From: Roseitalea sp. MMSF_3546
Lineage (GTDB): Bacteria > Pseudomonadota > Alphaproteobacteria > Rhizobiales > Rhizobiaceae
DNA: 64,000 nt
Direction of reading: 5' to 3'
Assembly: GCF_030732865.1 (NCBI RefSeq)
Contig: NZ_JASHKB010000018.1
Location: forward strand, 1 to 64,000
Under the pieces are notes generated by a model. The model ran no database searches. It saw only the letters and a list, made by a program, of their open reading frames with translations, and was not told the origin of the DNA. Positions within the stretch are counted from its first letter, which is position 1. Each line of letters opens with the position of its first letter. Positions 44,258 to 53,500 of the stretch are shown in pieces. The translations under genes and the position numbers were made by a program.

Positions 44258-45087
44258 TGAGCGCGCCGCGCCGCTACGACCGTGCCCTGACCGCGATCCG
44301 CTGGGGGTTTCTGGGCGCCGTCATGGTGTTCGTCGTCTTCCCGCTGATCTGGCTGGCGCTCGCCTCGCTGAAGACGCGCGCCGCCTCGCTCGAGGTGCCG
44401 CCGCGACTGATCTTCACGCCATCGCTGGAGGCCTATGAGAAGATCGTGGCCAGCGGGCTCGTGGGCGCCTTTGCCAACTCGTTTACCATTGCCGTCACCA
44501 ATGTGATCCTGTCGCTCGCCATCGGCGTGCCGGCCGCCTATGCGCTGGCGCGCATGCGCGGCGCCGCCCAGGAAAACCTCAGCTTCTGGGTGCTGTCGAT
44601 CCGCCTTGCGCCGCTGTTTGCGATCATCCTGCCGCTTTACGTGCTGTTCAAGGGCCTGGGCCTTCTCGACACGCGCCTTGCCGTCGCCATGGCGCATCTG
44701 ACGCTGACCCTGCCGCTGTCGGTCTGGCTCCTGATGACCTATTTCCGGGCCATGCCGGTCGATCTGGACGAGGCTGCCATGCTCGATGGCGCCAGGCCGT
44801 GGCAGACGCTCTACATGGTGATCGTGCCGATCGCCCGGCCGATGATCGCCTCGGTGGCGGTGATCGTGTTCATTTTCTCCTGGAACGAGTTCCTGCTCGC
44901 CTTCTTCCTGACATCGCGCGATGCGCAGACCGTGCCCGTCGTCGTGGCCGGCCTTGCCGGCACGATGAGCTTTGACTGGCCGCTGATCGCGGCGATTTCG
45001 ATCTGCTCCATGGTTCCGGCGCTGATCTTTGTCGGTTTCGCCCAGCGCCATATCGTCGAAGGGCTGGCCAGCGGGGCGGTGAAGTAA
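44254..45087 (+). CDS. Sugar ABC transporter permease (MalG/UgpE type)
   Basis: A 277-residue CUT1 permease with six helices. The EAA loop is DEAAMLDGARPWQTLYMVIVPIARP near residues 170-195. A following FSWNEFLLAFFLT and the C-terminal QRHIVEGLASGAVK are standard for MalG-like subunits. It forms the channel heterodimer with the preceding permease. The ATPase is encoded in the divergent arm (38530-39627). Confidence 0.94.
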   Translation: MMSAPRRYDRALTAIRWGFLGAVMVFVVFPLIWLALASLKTRAASLEVPPRLIFTPSLEAYEKIVASGLVGAFANSFTIAVTNVILSLAIGVPAAYALARMRGAAQENLSFWVLSIRLAPLFAIILPLYVLFKGLGLLDTRLAVAMAHLTLTLPLSVWLLMTYFRAMPVDLDEAAMLDGARPWQTLYMVIVPIARPMIASVAVIVFIFSWNEFLLAFFLTSRDAQTVPVVVAGLAGTMSFDWPLIAAISICSMVPALIFVGFAQRHIVEGLASGAVK

Positions 45088-45097
45088 GGTGAACGGC

Positions 45098-45829
45098 ATG
45101 GCACGACGCGACAAGCACATCGTCATCACCGGCGCCGCCGGCGGTATCGGGCGCGCCTTGGCCGATCATTTCCTCGACCTTGGCTGGCATGTCACGGGCG
45201 TCGACCTGGCGGCCTGTCCGCCCGGGCTTGCCCGGCGCGAGGGCTTCACCGGCTGCCAGGCCGACATCACCGACGAGGCGGCGATGGAGCGCGTCATGGC
45301 CGAAGCGAACCCGCTCGACGCGGTGATCGCCAATGCCGCCGTGACCGATCTCGACCACCATCAGGTCGTCGACATGCCCTACCGGACCTGGCGCAACGTG
45401 CTGCGCGTCAATGTCGATGGCGCCTTCGTGACCGCGCGCGGCGCCGCACGGCGCATGCGACAGATCGGCGGCGGCAATATCGTGTTCGTGACGTCGTCGC
45501 TCGCCCGGCTCAGCGACGCGCAGGCGGGCGATGCGCCCTATTGCAGCTCCAAGGCGGCCGTGGAAATGCTGTGCCGGGTGCTCGCGATCGAACTCGTCAC
45601 GCATGCCATCAACGTCAACACGCTGTTTCCCTCGGTCATGGTCGACACCGGCTTCTTCACCCATTGGGACGCGGCCGATCGCGACAAGCTCGCACCCGCT
45701 TCGCTGCTCAACGAGACGGCCGCCTTTCTCGCCGCACTGCCCGCCGGCGCGGCCACGGGCCGTTCGCTCGACCAGCAGCTCTGGGACACCGATCCTGCCT
45801 ACCGCGCCACATGGAAGGAGCGCCGATGA
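45098..45829 (+). CDS. Short-chain dehydrogenase/reductase
   Basis: A 243-residue classical SDR. The cofactor motif TGAAGGIGRA (residues about 10-19), NAA in VIANAAV, catalytic Ser in VTSSLARL and the Y-C-S-S-K active site (YCSSKAAVEM) are all in place. The Asp after the second strand (VDLAAC) favours NAD. The ATG at 45098 follows AAGGTGA by five bases; a GTG at 45089 is less likely. It overlaps the creatininase-like gene by four bases. It probably oxidises a polyol or sugar hydroxyl in the pathway. Confidence 0.92.
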   Translation: MARRDKHIVITGAAGGIGRALADHFLDLGWHVTGVDLAACPPGLARREGFTGCQADITDEAAMERVMAEANPLDAVIANAAVTDLDHHQVVDMPYRTWRNVLRVNVDGAFVTARGAARRMRQIGGGNIVFVTSSLARLSDAQAGDAPYCSSKAAVEMLCRVLAIELVTHAINVNTLFPSVMVDTGFFTHWDAADRDKLAPASLLNETAAFLAALPAGAATGRSLDQQLWDTDPAYRATWKERR

Positions 45830-46587
45830 CCACCTGGATCGACGCACGCCGGGCCACCATGGACGAGATCGCCGCTTTCGCACGCGACTTTCCCTTCGCC
45901 ATCCTGCCGGTCGGCTCGTTCGAGCAGCACGGCCCGCATCTGCCGCTCGACACCGACAACCGCATCGCCGAGGCGATGGCGATCGAGACCGCAAGGCGCA
46001 GCGTGGGCATGGTGCTGCCGGTCCTCAATGTCGGCTATGCCTGGGTGTGGCGTGGCAAGCCGGGCATCGTGACGCTGCGCTTCGATACCTACATGGCAGT
46101 GATCCGCGACATTGCCGAGAGCCTTTCGGGCTGGGGCGTCAAGGCGCTGTTCGTGTTGTCCGCCCATGGCTCCAATCCGCAGCCGGTCAAGCACGCCATT
46201 CGCGAACTGATCCACGAAAAGCACGACATCGCCGTTCTCAACAGCCTTTATGCCGGGCTCAAGGAGATGCTCGCCGAATGCGACTCCGAGCAATGGGCCA
46301 ATGACATCCATGCCGAGGAGATCGAGACCGCGCTCATGCTGGCCATCGCGCCCGAACTGGTCCACATGGACCGGGCGGCGGCCGACTATCCCCCTGTGCC
46401 CGACGATTACGGCAAATCCGAACTGTCCATGGGCATGTTCATGCGTTCGGGCGTCTTCGGCGACCCGACGCCGGCGACGGCCGACAAGGGCCGGCGCTGG
46501 CTCGAACTGGGCGGGCGCAGATCGGCCGAACTGTGGCTCGGCTATCTTCGGCGCCGCGGACTTTACACCCAGCAGATGGTGACATGA
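45826..46587 (+). CDS. Creatininase-family amidohydrolase (second paralogue)
   Basis: A 253-residue creatininase-family protein. Metal ligands are expected in EQHGPHLPLDTD near residues 31-42, SAHGSNPQP near 120 and AEEIETALM near 165. The ATG overlaps the SDR stop (ATGA) and follows AAGGAG, so the frame start open to 45541 is rejected. It differs from the first paralogue around both the SAHG and Glu motifs, so the two probably have different substrates or form a hetero-oligomer (inference). Confidence 0.88.
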   Translation: MTTWIDARRATMDEIAAFARDFPFAILPVGSFEQHGPHLPLDTDNRIAEAMAIETARRSVGMVLPVLNVGYAWVWRGKPGIVTLRFDTYMAVIRDIAESLSGWGVKALFVLSAHGSNPQPVKHAIRELIHEKHDIAVLNSLYAGLKEMLAECDSEQWANDIHAEEIETALMLAIAPELVHMDRAAADYPPVPDDYGKSELSMGMFMRSGVFGDPTPATADKGRRWLELGGRRSAELWLGYLRRRGLYTQQMVT

Positions 46588-48053
46588 GGGCGCGCGGCTA
46601 TCTCGGCATCGATCTGGGCACCTCGGCCGTCAAGGTGCTGATCCATGACGATGACGGAGCGGTGCTGGCCAAGACGTCGCGGCCCTATGCGACGAAGGCG
46701 CCACAGCCGGGCTGGGCCGAGCAGGACCCCGATGAATGGTGGGGCGCGGTCTGCGCGGCAACGCGCGAAGCGATCGCCGAGGCCGGCGTCGAGATCGCGT
46801 CGGTCGGCCTGTCCGGCCAGCTCAATGGCTTCGTCTTGCTCGATGCGGCCATGCGCCCGCTCGCCGATGCCGTGATCTGGCTCGATATCCGCGCCGAGGC
46901 GGAGGCCGGGATCCTTGCCGAGACGCTCGACTTTCCGGCGGTGACCGGCAATGCGCTCAGCGCGATCTGCGTTCTGCCCAAGCTCGTCTGGTTCCGCGCC
47001 AACAGGCCCGAACTGATGGAGCGCACGCGGCGCATCGCTTTGGCCAAGGACTACATCCTGCTGCGCCTGACCGGTGAACTGGCAACCGATCCGTGCGATG
47101 CCCATTCCACCGCCATGACCGGACGCGGTGGCACGCAGTTCGCGCCCGATCTGTGCGCACTGGCCGGGGTGACCCCGCAGACGATGCCGACGATCCGGCC
47201 GGCGGCCGAAATCGCCGGCCGTGTCGGCGCGCAGGGCGCGAAGGCGAGCGGCATCGCGCCCGGCACGCCGGTCGCCACGGGCGCCGGCGACGTCGCCGCG
47301 CTCGCGGTCGGCTGCGGCATCGTCGCGCGCGGCCGCACGACCATCACGCTGGGCACCGCCGGCCATGTCGTCACCGAGGCGACCGCACCCGAACCGAGGC
47401 AACGACACGGGCTTTGGCAGATCCCGCATGGCATCGCCGGCCGCGATCTGTGGCTCGGCCTCATCATGACCGGCGGGCTCAGCCTGTCCTGGTTCCGCGC
47501 GATCCTCGCGCAAGGGGGCGCCCCGCCCGCCTTCGAGGCGCTCGACCGGCTTGCGGCCCATGCCCCGCCCGGCTCGGAAGGGGCGGTCTTTCTGCCGTTT
47601 CTCGAAGGCGTTGCGACGCCGTACGGCCGGCCCGATGCGCGCGGCATGTTCTTCGGCCTGTCCTCTGCCCATGGCACCGGCCATATGGTCCGCGCCGTCA
47701 TGGAAGGCGTCGCCTTCAACGCGCGCCAATGCGTCCGGGCGCATGAGGCGGCCGGCGCGGCGACCGGCGAGGTGCGCCTTGCCGAAGGCGGGGCGCAGTC
47801 GCCGCTATGGTGCCAGATCATGGCCGACGCCCTCCGCCGGCCCGTGCACCTGATCGCCGAGCGCGACACCTCGGCCGCCGGTGCGGCGATTGTCGGCCGG
47901 GCGGCGCTCGAAGGTGCCGATGTCGCTACGATCGCCGAGCGCAGCGTGCACATCGCGCAGGTGTTTGCGCCCGACGCCGAGGCGAGCGCCGCACTCGATG
48001 ATGCCTTTGCCCGCTACGCGCACATGTGCGAGCGGCTGTTCGGAGCGGACTGA
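46584..48053 (+). CDS. FGGY-family carbohydrate kinase (xylulokinase-like)
   Basis: A 489-residue sugar kinase of the FGGY family. The N-terminal phosphate-binding GIDLGTSAVKVLIHD, the substrate loop PQPGWAEQDPDEWW, SVGLSGQLNGFVLLD and the ATP-domain GAGDVAALAVGCG, then EGGAQSPLWCQIMADAL are clear. It resembles xylulokinases, but the sugar is not fixed by the sequence. The ATG overlaps the preceding stop by four bases. Last gene of the plus-strand arm, so phosphorylation may produce the SorC effector. Confidence 0.9.
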   Translation: MRARGYLGIDLGTSAVKVLIHDDDGAVLAKTSRPYATKAPQPGWAEQDPDEWWGAVCAATREAIAEAGVEIASVGLSGQLNGFVLLDAAMRPLADAVIWLDIRAEAEAGILAETLDFPAVTGNALSAICVLPKLVWFRANRPELMERTRRIALAKDYILLRLTGELATDPCDAHSTAMTGRGGTQFAPDLCALAGVTPQTMPTIRPAAEIAGRVGAQGAKASGIAPGTPVATGAGDVAALAVGCGIVARGRTTITLGTAGHVVTEATAPEPRQRHGLWQIPHGIAGRDLWLGLIMTGGLSLSWFRAILAQGGAPPAFEALDRLAAHAPPGSEGAVFLPFLEGVATPYGRPDARGMFFGLSSAHGTGHMVRAVMEGVAFNARQCVRAHEAAGAATGEVRLAEGGAQSPLWCQIMADALRRPVHLIAERDTSAAGAAIVGRAALEGADVATIAERSVHIAQVFAPDAEASAALDDAFARYAHMCERLFGAD

Positions 48054-48209
48054 TCGCGCGTGTGCCCTGGCCGTGGGCCGGATTGGGTCCGCCAACGTGT
48101 TGGTCTGCCGTCGGTTCTGGACTTGAAGCGCGTTGAGGAGCGTGCGGCCGGCAATGCGACAAACGCAGATGCACTGCGGCACGGTCCGCGCGGTGAAACG
48201 CAGCAGAGC

Positions 48210-48623
48210 CTAAAGCGCCTCGAAACGGATCGGTTGCGCGCCTTCCCAAAGCACCCGCCGTCCCATCTCGGCGAGGTTTTCCAGCCCCTGGGTCAGCGTG
48301 ATGAAATGGTTGCCGGCGAGCTGGCCCATCTTGGAGGAAAAATCCACCCCGCCATAGGCGAAGAGGATCTCGGTCTCGCTGATCCCGCCCGGATAAAGGA
48401 TGATGTGGCCCGGCGCGGGATGGCTGGTGTGGTTTTCGTAGGTTACGCCGAAATCGGTGTCGCCGAGCGGCACCCACACGCCTTCCCCGCTCCAGCGCAC
48501 ATGCACGATCTGGCTTTCATAGGGCAGATGCGCCTTGAAGACCTCGACCGTCCTGGGTGCTGCCTCGGTCTCGAAATGCCCGACAAATGCAAGCCCCGCC
48601 GCCGTCACCTTGATCGTGTCCAT
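48210..48623 (-). CDS. DUF3830 family protein
   Basis: A 137-residue DUF3830 protein, a cyclophilin-like beta-barrel family of unknown function. Typical segments are AAPRTVEVFKAHLPYESQIVHVRWSGEGVWVPLGD, HPAPGHIILYPGGISETEILFAYG, and NHFITLTQGLENLAEMG. Its start overlaps the end of the fusion-oxidase gene by 19 bases, so it is the last gene of the operon that begins at 57455. Confidence 0.85.
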   Translation of the reverse strand: MDTIKVTAAGLAFVGHFETEAAPRTVEVFKAHLPYESQIVHVRWSGEGVWVPLGDTDFGVTYENHTSHPAPGHIILYPGGISETEILFAYGGVDFSSKMGQLAGNHFITLTQGLENLAEMGRRVLWEGAQPIRFEAL

Positions 48624-51520
48624 CGGTTCCCTCTCTCGGTTTGAATTCTCATTGACTGTCGCGCGCCGAAACGCGCCGGTGAAAAGCGTTCATGCGCGGT
48701 ATCGAGCGCACCCTTGTGGATCGTCTCGGCGGCGATGCGCCCCAGCAGCGGTCCGAGCGTGTAGCCATTGGCGCCGGCCACCGCAACGCAGTCCGGCCGG
48801 CCGGGCAGCGGGCCGATGATCGGCGCGCCGTCGATATCGACATTCATCGCCCCCCAGCAGCGCAGCATGTGCAGCCCGGACAGGGCGGGCAGGACGCGTT
48901 CGGCGACCCAAAGATTGCCCTCCACGCTTTCGCGCAGCACGCGCGCACGTCCGGTCTGGCCGTCGGTGCCGGCAGACCAGGCGCCGCCGATGATGACGTT
49001 GCCGGCCGCCGCCTGCTTCATCGTCAGGTGCCGGTCGGCATGGGCGAGAAGGCATGGCGCCAGCGCCGGCGCGGTTTCGGTGACGATCATCTGCAGCGGC
49101 GCGCCGCTCACCGGCAGGGGCGCGCCGAGCATGGCGCCGAGCGCGCCGGTCCAGCCGCCGGCGGCAAGGATCAGCCGTCTGGCGGTGATCGTGCCGGCGC
49201 TCGTCGTCACCCGATAGCCGGTGTCCTCGGCCTCGATGGCCGTCACGGCGACATGCTCGACAAGGTGCGCGCCGTTGGACCGCGCCGCCCGCGCCAGCGC
49301 CGGCGTCGCCAGGAGCGGATTGATCTTGCCTTCGCCCGCACACCACGCGGCGGCGACCATGCGCGAGGACACCGCCGGCGCGATTGCCGCGATCTCCTGG
49401 CGGCCGATGACCTCGACCGCGATGCCCACACGTTTCTCGGCGGCGACCTTGTCCTTCAGAAAGCCGATCTGGCTTTCCTCTTCGGCGAGCATCAGCCCGC
49501 CGGTCTCGGCGATCTCGAAGTCCGCGTCCAGTTCCCGTTCGAGCTGCTTCCAGAGCGCGATGCCATCGCGCTGGAGCGGCAGCGTCTGCAACAGCGCATC
49601 GGAGCGGCCCATGGTCTTGGCGCCGAAATCGAATGACAGGAGCTGCATGTGCAGGCTGCCGGCATTGCCGCCCGAGGACTGCCCGTTGACGCTGCCCCGG
49701 TCGACGACGACGGTCTCCATGCCCAGTTCGGTGGCGCGCAGGGCGGCGGCGACGCCCATCACGCCCGCGCCGATGACGAGCAGCTCCGTCGTCGCCGGCA
49801 GGGGCGGAGCGTCGGGCGCGCGCTCTGGTGTTGCGCGCGGTGCCGGCGCCTCGGTCTTGCGGTGCCCGCCCCATTCGGGCTTTTCAATCGCCAGCGCGGC
49901 CACCGGCACGGGCCGGCTTGGCGGCTGCGGCGCGAACACATCGCCGCTTCCCAGGAGCCGCGCCGCCGGTTCGCTGCAATAGCGGCCCTGGCACCGGCCC
50001 ATGCCGAGCCGGGTGACGCGCTTGAGCGCGCCGAGATCGGCCGCCCCGTCCGAAATCGCCCGCCGCGCGGCGCCGAAGCTGACGCTCTCGCAGCGGCACA
50101 GCAGCGTCTCGTCGGCCGGCTCGGCGCGGGGCGGGGCGTCATAAAGCGACCACAGCATGCGCTGAAAGCCTCGAGCGCGCCGCAATCCGGCCCGTGCCGG
50201 CGAGGTGTTCACCCTCGGTCCGCCCAGCCAGCGCGCGGCTTCGGCGCCGGCGATGGTACCCTGCGCGAGCGCGACCTGCGCGCCGCCCAGCCCGCCGCCA
50301 TCGCCGGCGATCCACACGCCGGGCACCGAGCTGGCGCCATCATCGTCCCGCTCGGGCACGGCAAGGCCCGAACGCGCATCTGGCGCGCAGGCGCAGCCGA
50401 TCATCCGCGCGATCTCGGCCTGCGGCAGAAATCCTTCGCCGATACAGGCCAGATCGACATCGAAGCGCCGTTCCGCACCGCCGCCGACAGGTTCCAGGCT
50501 CACCGCCTCGAGCCGCTCCGCACCATGACAACGTGCAAGCTGCCAGCCGGTCAGCGTGGGCACGCCGGCCCGCATGAGTGCCCCCCGCAGGCGCACGCCA
50601 TCGGCGACCAGACCCGGCGCGTGCCACGCCGCACGCAACAGCCTTGGCAGGCCGCGCGGGTCGCCGGGGCTGGCGCGCTCGGCGAGGACGAGGGGCGGAA
50701 CGCCGGCGCCAATCAGTTCGGCGGCCAGTTGCAGCCCGAGCGGGCCGTTGCCGGCGATCGCGATGCGCCTGCCCGGCACCGCGCCATAGCTGCGGATCAT
50801 CGATTGCGCCGCGCCGATGGTCATCACCCCCGGCAGCGTCCAGCCGGGCACCATGGCCGGGCGCTCATAGGCGCCCGTGGCGACGATCACGGCCCGGGCA
50901 AGGGCAAGACGCGCGCGACCCTCGCCAATCAGTCCCAGCGCGACGCCATCCTCCTGGCGACGCGCGAACCAGACCGCGTGGTCGGTCCAGTGCTCGATAT
51001 CGGCGTCCGCGAGCCTGGCGCGCAGATCGTCGCCCGCGCGATGCTGCCGGTCGTTGCGCGCGCCGTCCGAAGATTGTGGCGGCGGCTTGAAGTACTGGCC
51101 GCCGGCCTTGGGGCGCTCGTCGATCAGGGCGACGCGCAAGCCATGGCCGGCCGCCGCAAGCGCCGCCGAAACGCCGGCCGGGCCGGCGCCGACGACGGCG
51201 AGGTCGAGCGATCGGGTCGGCGGTTCGCCGCCCTGCGGCGGCGCGGCCAGGCGGCCGAGCGCGCTCTCGCCGCCATCGACATGGCGGCGCACCGCACCGA
51301 CATCGCGCGCCGGTGTCATGCAGGCCCGCTGGGCGGAGCGGCCATCCACTTCGACCAGGCATTCATGGCACAGCCCGATGCCGCAGAACGTTCCGCGCGG
51401 CTCGCCGCTGCGGGCGACGCGCTGGACGCGATGGCCCTTGCGCGCAAGCGCGGCGGCGATCGTGTCGCCCGGCAAGGCCGGAACGGCATCGCCCTCGAAG
51501 TCGAAATGGCCGGGCTTCAT
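48605..51520 (-). CDS. Triple-fusion HcnABC/opine-oxidase-type amino-acid dehydrogenase
   Basis: A 971-residue flavo-iron-sulfur protein joining three proteins that are usually separate. (1) Residues 1-90: a [2Fe-2S] ferredoxin-like domain with Cys46, Cys51, Cys54 and Cys67 (HcnA/OoxX-like). (2) About 105-515: an HcnB/OoxA-type FAD domain (VVGAGPAGVSAALA, VIVATGAYERP, IAGDGGGLGGAQVA) ending in a BFD-like Cys cluster (LCRCES near 475, GRCQGRYC near 510). (3) After a Pro/Ala linker, about 578-950: a D-amino-acid-oxidase-type FAD domain (LLVIGAGVMGVAAAL, SSGGNAGSLH, GAMNVDIDGAPIIGPLPG). It should oxidise a secondary or D-amino acid or an opine and pass electrons through the clusters to a quinone-linked acceptor. 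The ATG overlaps the DHDPS-type stop by four bases. Confidence 0.85.
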   Translation of the reverse strand: MKPGHFDFEGDAVPALPGDTIAAALARKGHRVQRVARSGEPRGTFCGIGLCHECLVEVDGRSAQRACMTPARDVGAVRRHVDGGESALGRLAAPPQGGEPPTRSLDLAVVGAGPAGVSAALAAAGHGLRVALIDERPKAGGQYFKPPPQSSDGARNDRQHRAGDDLRARLADADIEHWTDHAVWFARRQEDGVALGLIGEGRARLALARAVIVATGAYERPAMVPGWTLPGVMTIGAAQSMIRSYGAVPGRRIAIAGNGPLGLQLAAELIGAGVPPLVLAERASPGDPRGLPRLLRAAWHAPGLVADGVRLRGALMRAGVPTLTGWQLARCHGAERLEAVSLEPVGGGAERRFDVDLACIGEGFLPQAEIARMIGCACAPDARSGLAVPERDDDGASSVPGVWIAGDGGGLGGAQVALAQGTIAGAEAARWLGGPRVNTSPARAGLRRARGFQRMLWSLYDAPPRAEPADETLLCRCESVSFGAARRAISDGAADLGALKRVTRLGMGRCQGRYCSEPAARLLGSGDVFAPQPPSRPVPVAALAIEKPEWGGHRKTEAPAPRATPERAPDAPPLPATTELLVIGAGVMGVAAALRATELGMETVVVDRGSVNGQSSGGNAGSLHMQLLSFDFGAKTMGRSDALLQTLPLQRDGIALWKQLERELDADFEIAETGGLMLAEEESQIGFLKDKVAAEKRVGIAVEVIGRQEIAAIAPAVSSRMVAAAWCAGEGKINPLLATPALARAARSNGAHLVEHVAVTAIEAEDTGYRVTTSAGTITARRLILAAGGWTGALGAMLGAPLPVSGAPLQMIVTETAPALAPCLLAHADRHLTMKQAAAGNVIIGGAWSAGTDGQTGRARVLRESVEGNLWVAERVLPALSGLHMLRCWGAMNVDIDGAPIIGPLPGRPDCVAVAGANGYTLGPLLGRIAAETIHKGALDTAHERFSPARFGARQSMRIQTERGNRWTRSR

Positions 51521-52416
51521 GCCGAGGCGCGTAGCGGCTGCAATCCCAGTTCCGCAAGCGTCCTGGCGATGGCCACGCGACCGGCCGGGCCGACCGGCAG
51601 GCGCGGCCCGCGCGGCCCGCCGACGTCATGGCCCATCAGTTCGAGCGCCGCCTTGGTCGCCGAGACATAGTGATGGCCGCCGACCATGCGGATGACCGGC
51701 AGGATGCGTCTGTAGAGAGCGCGGGCGGCGTCATAGTCCTGCGCGTCGGCGGTCAGCGTGAACAGTTCGGCGAATTCGGCGGGCATCACGTTGGAGCCGA
51801 CCGCGACCCAGCCCTGGGCGCCGTTGACGAAGGATTCGAACCCCATGATCCCGCCGAAGACGATCATGTCTTCGCCGCACAGATCGATGATGTCGCGCAC
51901 CCGCGTCACATCCATCGTGCTCTCCTTGACATAGCGGACATTGTCGATGGCGCTCAACCGCTTGAGGATGGGCGGGGTCAGGTCGACATTGGCCGTCGCC
52001 GGATTGTTGTAGACCATGATCGGGATCGAGACCGCCTCGCCGATCGCCTTGTAGTGGGCGAACAATTCGTCCTCGGTCGGCGTCGAATAAAAGGGCGGGA
52101 TGATCATCACGCCGTCCGCGCCCATCGCTTCGGCCGCCCGGCTTTCGGCGATCACCTGGTCGGTCCATTCATGGCCGGTGCCGATCAGCACCGGCACGCG
52201 CCCGGCCGCGGTGTCGATGACGGTCCTGGCGACACCGTGACGCTCCTCCTCGGTCAGCGACAGGAACTCGCCGGTCGAGCCGAGCGGGATCAGCCCGGCA
52301 ATGCCGCTTTCGATCTGCCATTCGGTGAAGTCGGCGAGCGCCTTGTAATTGACCGCGCCCAGGGCATCGAACGGCGTGATCATGACCGTGTATGTGCCGC
52401 GAAACCGTTTGCTCAT
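51517..52416 (-). CDS. DapA/NanA-family (DHDPS-like) lyase or aldolase
   Basis: A 299-residue class I aldolase-type barrel. The Schiff-base Lys is in VRYVKESTMD near residue 164, the Tyr in VYNNPATANVD near 136, and the GSTGEF loop near 48 replaces the usual GTTGE. All catalytic positions are intact. Related proteins act as dihydrodipicolinate synthase, ketodeoxygluconate aldolase or hydroxyproline-pathway deaminase. The context (amino-acid transporter, oxidase) favours catabolism over lysine synthesis. AGGAGA precedes the ATG at 52416, which overlaps the previous stop by four bases. Confidence 0.88.
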   Translation of the reverse strand: MSKRFRGTYTVMITPFDALGAVNYKALADFTEWQIESGIAGLIPLGSTGEFLSLTEEERHGVARTVIDTAAGRVPVLIGTGHEWTDQVIAESRAAEAMGADGVMIIPPFYSTPTEDELFAHYKAIGEAVSIPIMVYNNPATANVDLTPPILKRLSAIDNVRYVKESTMDVTRVRDIIDLCGEDMIVFGGIMGFESFVNGAQGWVAVGSNVMPAEFAELFTLTADAQDYDAARALYRRILPVIRMVGGHHYVSATKAALELMGHDVGGPRGPRLPVGPAGRVAIARTLAELGLQPLRASA

Positions 52417-53492
52417 GCCGTCTTCTCCTGTGGCATTCCCAGAAGGCCGAGGGGATTGACGCGCACAAGGCGGCCGATCTCCTCGCCATCGAAGCCCATC
52501 GACGCCATCAGCGTCGTCACGTTGCGAAAGATATGGCCGTAGCCATGCCCGCCCCAGCGCAGAAGCCGGGTGCGGGTGCAGATGTCCTGGCTGATCAGAA
52601 CGCGATCGCCCAGGCCACGGTCGAACAGGTGCCGGATCGCGCGCAGCCGGCCGCGATCTGTCGGCAGTTCCACCCGATCGGCCATCCAGTAGTGCGAGGT
52701 CTCGATGCCGAAGAAGTCCCACTCGACCATCACGCCGGTGCGCGCGAGCTGGCAAGGTCCGGTGCCCTGGGGAAAGGTGCGGTCCATGTGACAGATTGCG
52801 CAACGGGCGAGGTCGGCACCTTCGGCCTCCAGAATCGAAACGATCTCGAATGGCGCGGCCGTATCGCGGCCCGGATGCACGCTGATGGCCGCGCCCGTCG
52901 CCTGCTGGGCGCGCGCGGCGGCGCGCAGGGCACGCTTCTCGACCGGTTCGAGCGGCGAGGAACAGCCGATCTCGCCGATCAGCCCGGCCCGGACATCCGT
53001 CCCGTCGAGGCCCTCGCTGATCTCGGCGACAAAGCGCGTGGTCAGCGCCTCGACATCCATCCGCGCGGTGTGCTCGTCGAGAAATGGCGCGGTGTAGGTG
53101 CCGGCGCAGGCGACGATGCCGCAGCCGGTCGCCTCGGCCACCTGCCTAAGCCCGTCGGCATCGCGCGCCAGACCCGCCACCGACTGGTCGACGATCAGAT
53201 CGCCGCCCTCGCCGGCGAGCGCGGCGATCTCTTCCATGGCAATGGCGCGATCGGTCTGGTGCGCGTTGCAGGCATCGACATTTGACCGGTAGTCGATCTG
53301 CCAGCGATTGCCCATGGTGATCGGAGCGTCGCGGTCTCCCCCGCGCCGGTCCGGCGGCACGATGTCGAACAGCACATGCTCATGGACGAGTACGCGCTCG
53401 AAATCCCGTACCGGGCGGTCGCCGGTGACGGTGCGAACGACGGTGTCGGCCAGAGCCGGTTGCGGGTTTGCCATATGCGGCGCGGCGGACAT
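52413..53492 (-). CDS. Phosphotriesterase-family metal-dependent hydrolase
   Basis: A 359-residue amidohydrolase-superfamily barrel of the phosphotriesterase type. The six metal-site residues can be placed: HxH in VHEHVLFD near residue 38, Glu in LIGEIGCSS (Glu replaces the carboxylated Lys, as in the E. coli homologue Php), His in SVHPGRD and in ICHMDRTF, and Asp in LISQDICTR. Real substrates of the family are often lactones, N-acyl amino acids or esters. An ATG six codons downstream (53474) is also possible. Eight bases separate it from the ATPase gene. Confidence 0.88.
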   Translation of the reverse strand: MSAAPHMANPQPALADTVVRTVTGDRPVRDFERVLVHEHVLFDIVPPDRRGGDRDAPITMGNRWQIDYRSNVDACNAHQTDRAIAMEEIAALAGEGGDLIVDQSVAGLARDADGLRQVAEATGCGIVACAGTYTAPFLDEHTARMDVEALTTRFVAEISEGLDGTDVRAGLIGEIGCSSPLEPVEKRALRAAARAQQATGAAISVHPGRDTAAPFEIVSILEAEGADLARCAICHMDRTFPQGTGPCQLARTGVMVEWDFFGIETSHYWMADRVELPTDRGRLRAIRHLFDRGLGDRVLISQDICTRTRLLRWGGHGYGHIFRNVTTLMASMGFDGEEIGRLVRVNPLGLLGMPQEKTA

Positions 53493-53500
53493 GGCACGCT

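Noticed and set aside
48605-51520. A true hydrogen cyanide synthase
   Set aside because: The domain order matches HcnABC, but opine and D-amino-acid dehydrogenases share it, and the transporter, lyase and hydrolase context points to catabolism.
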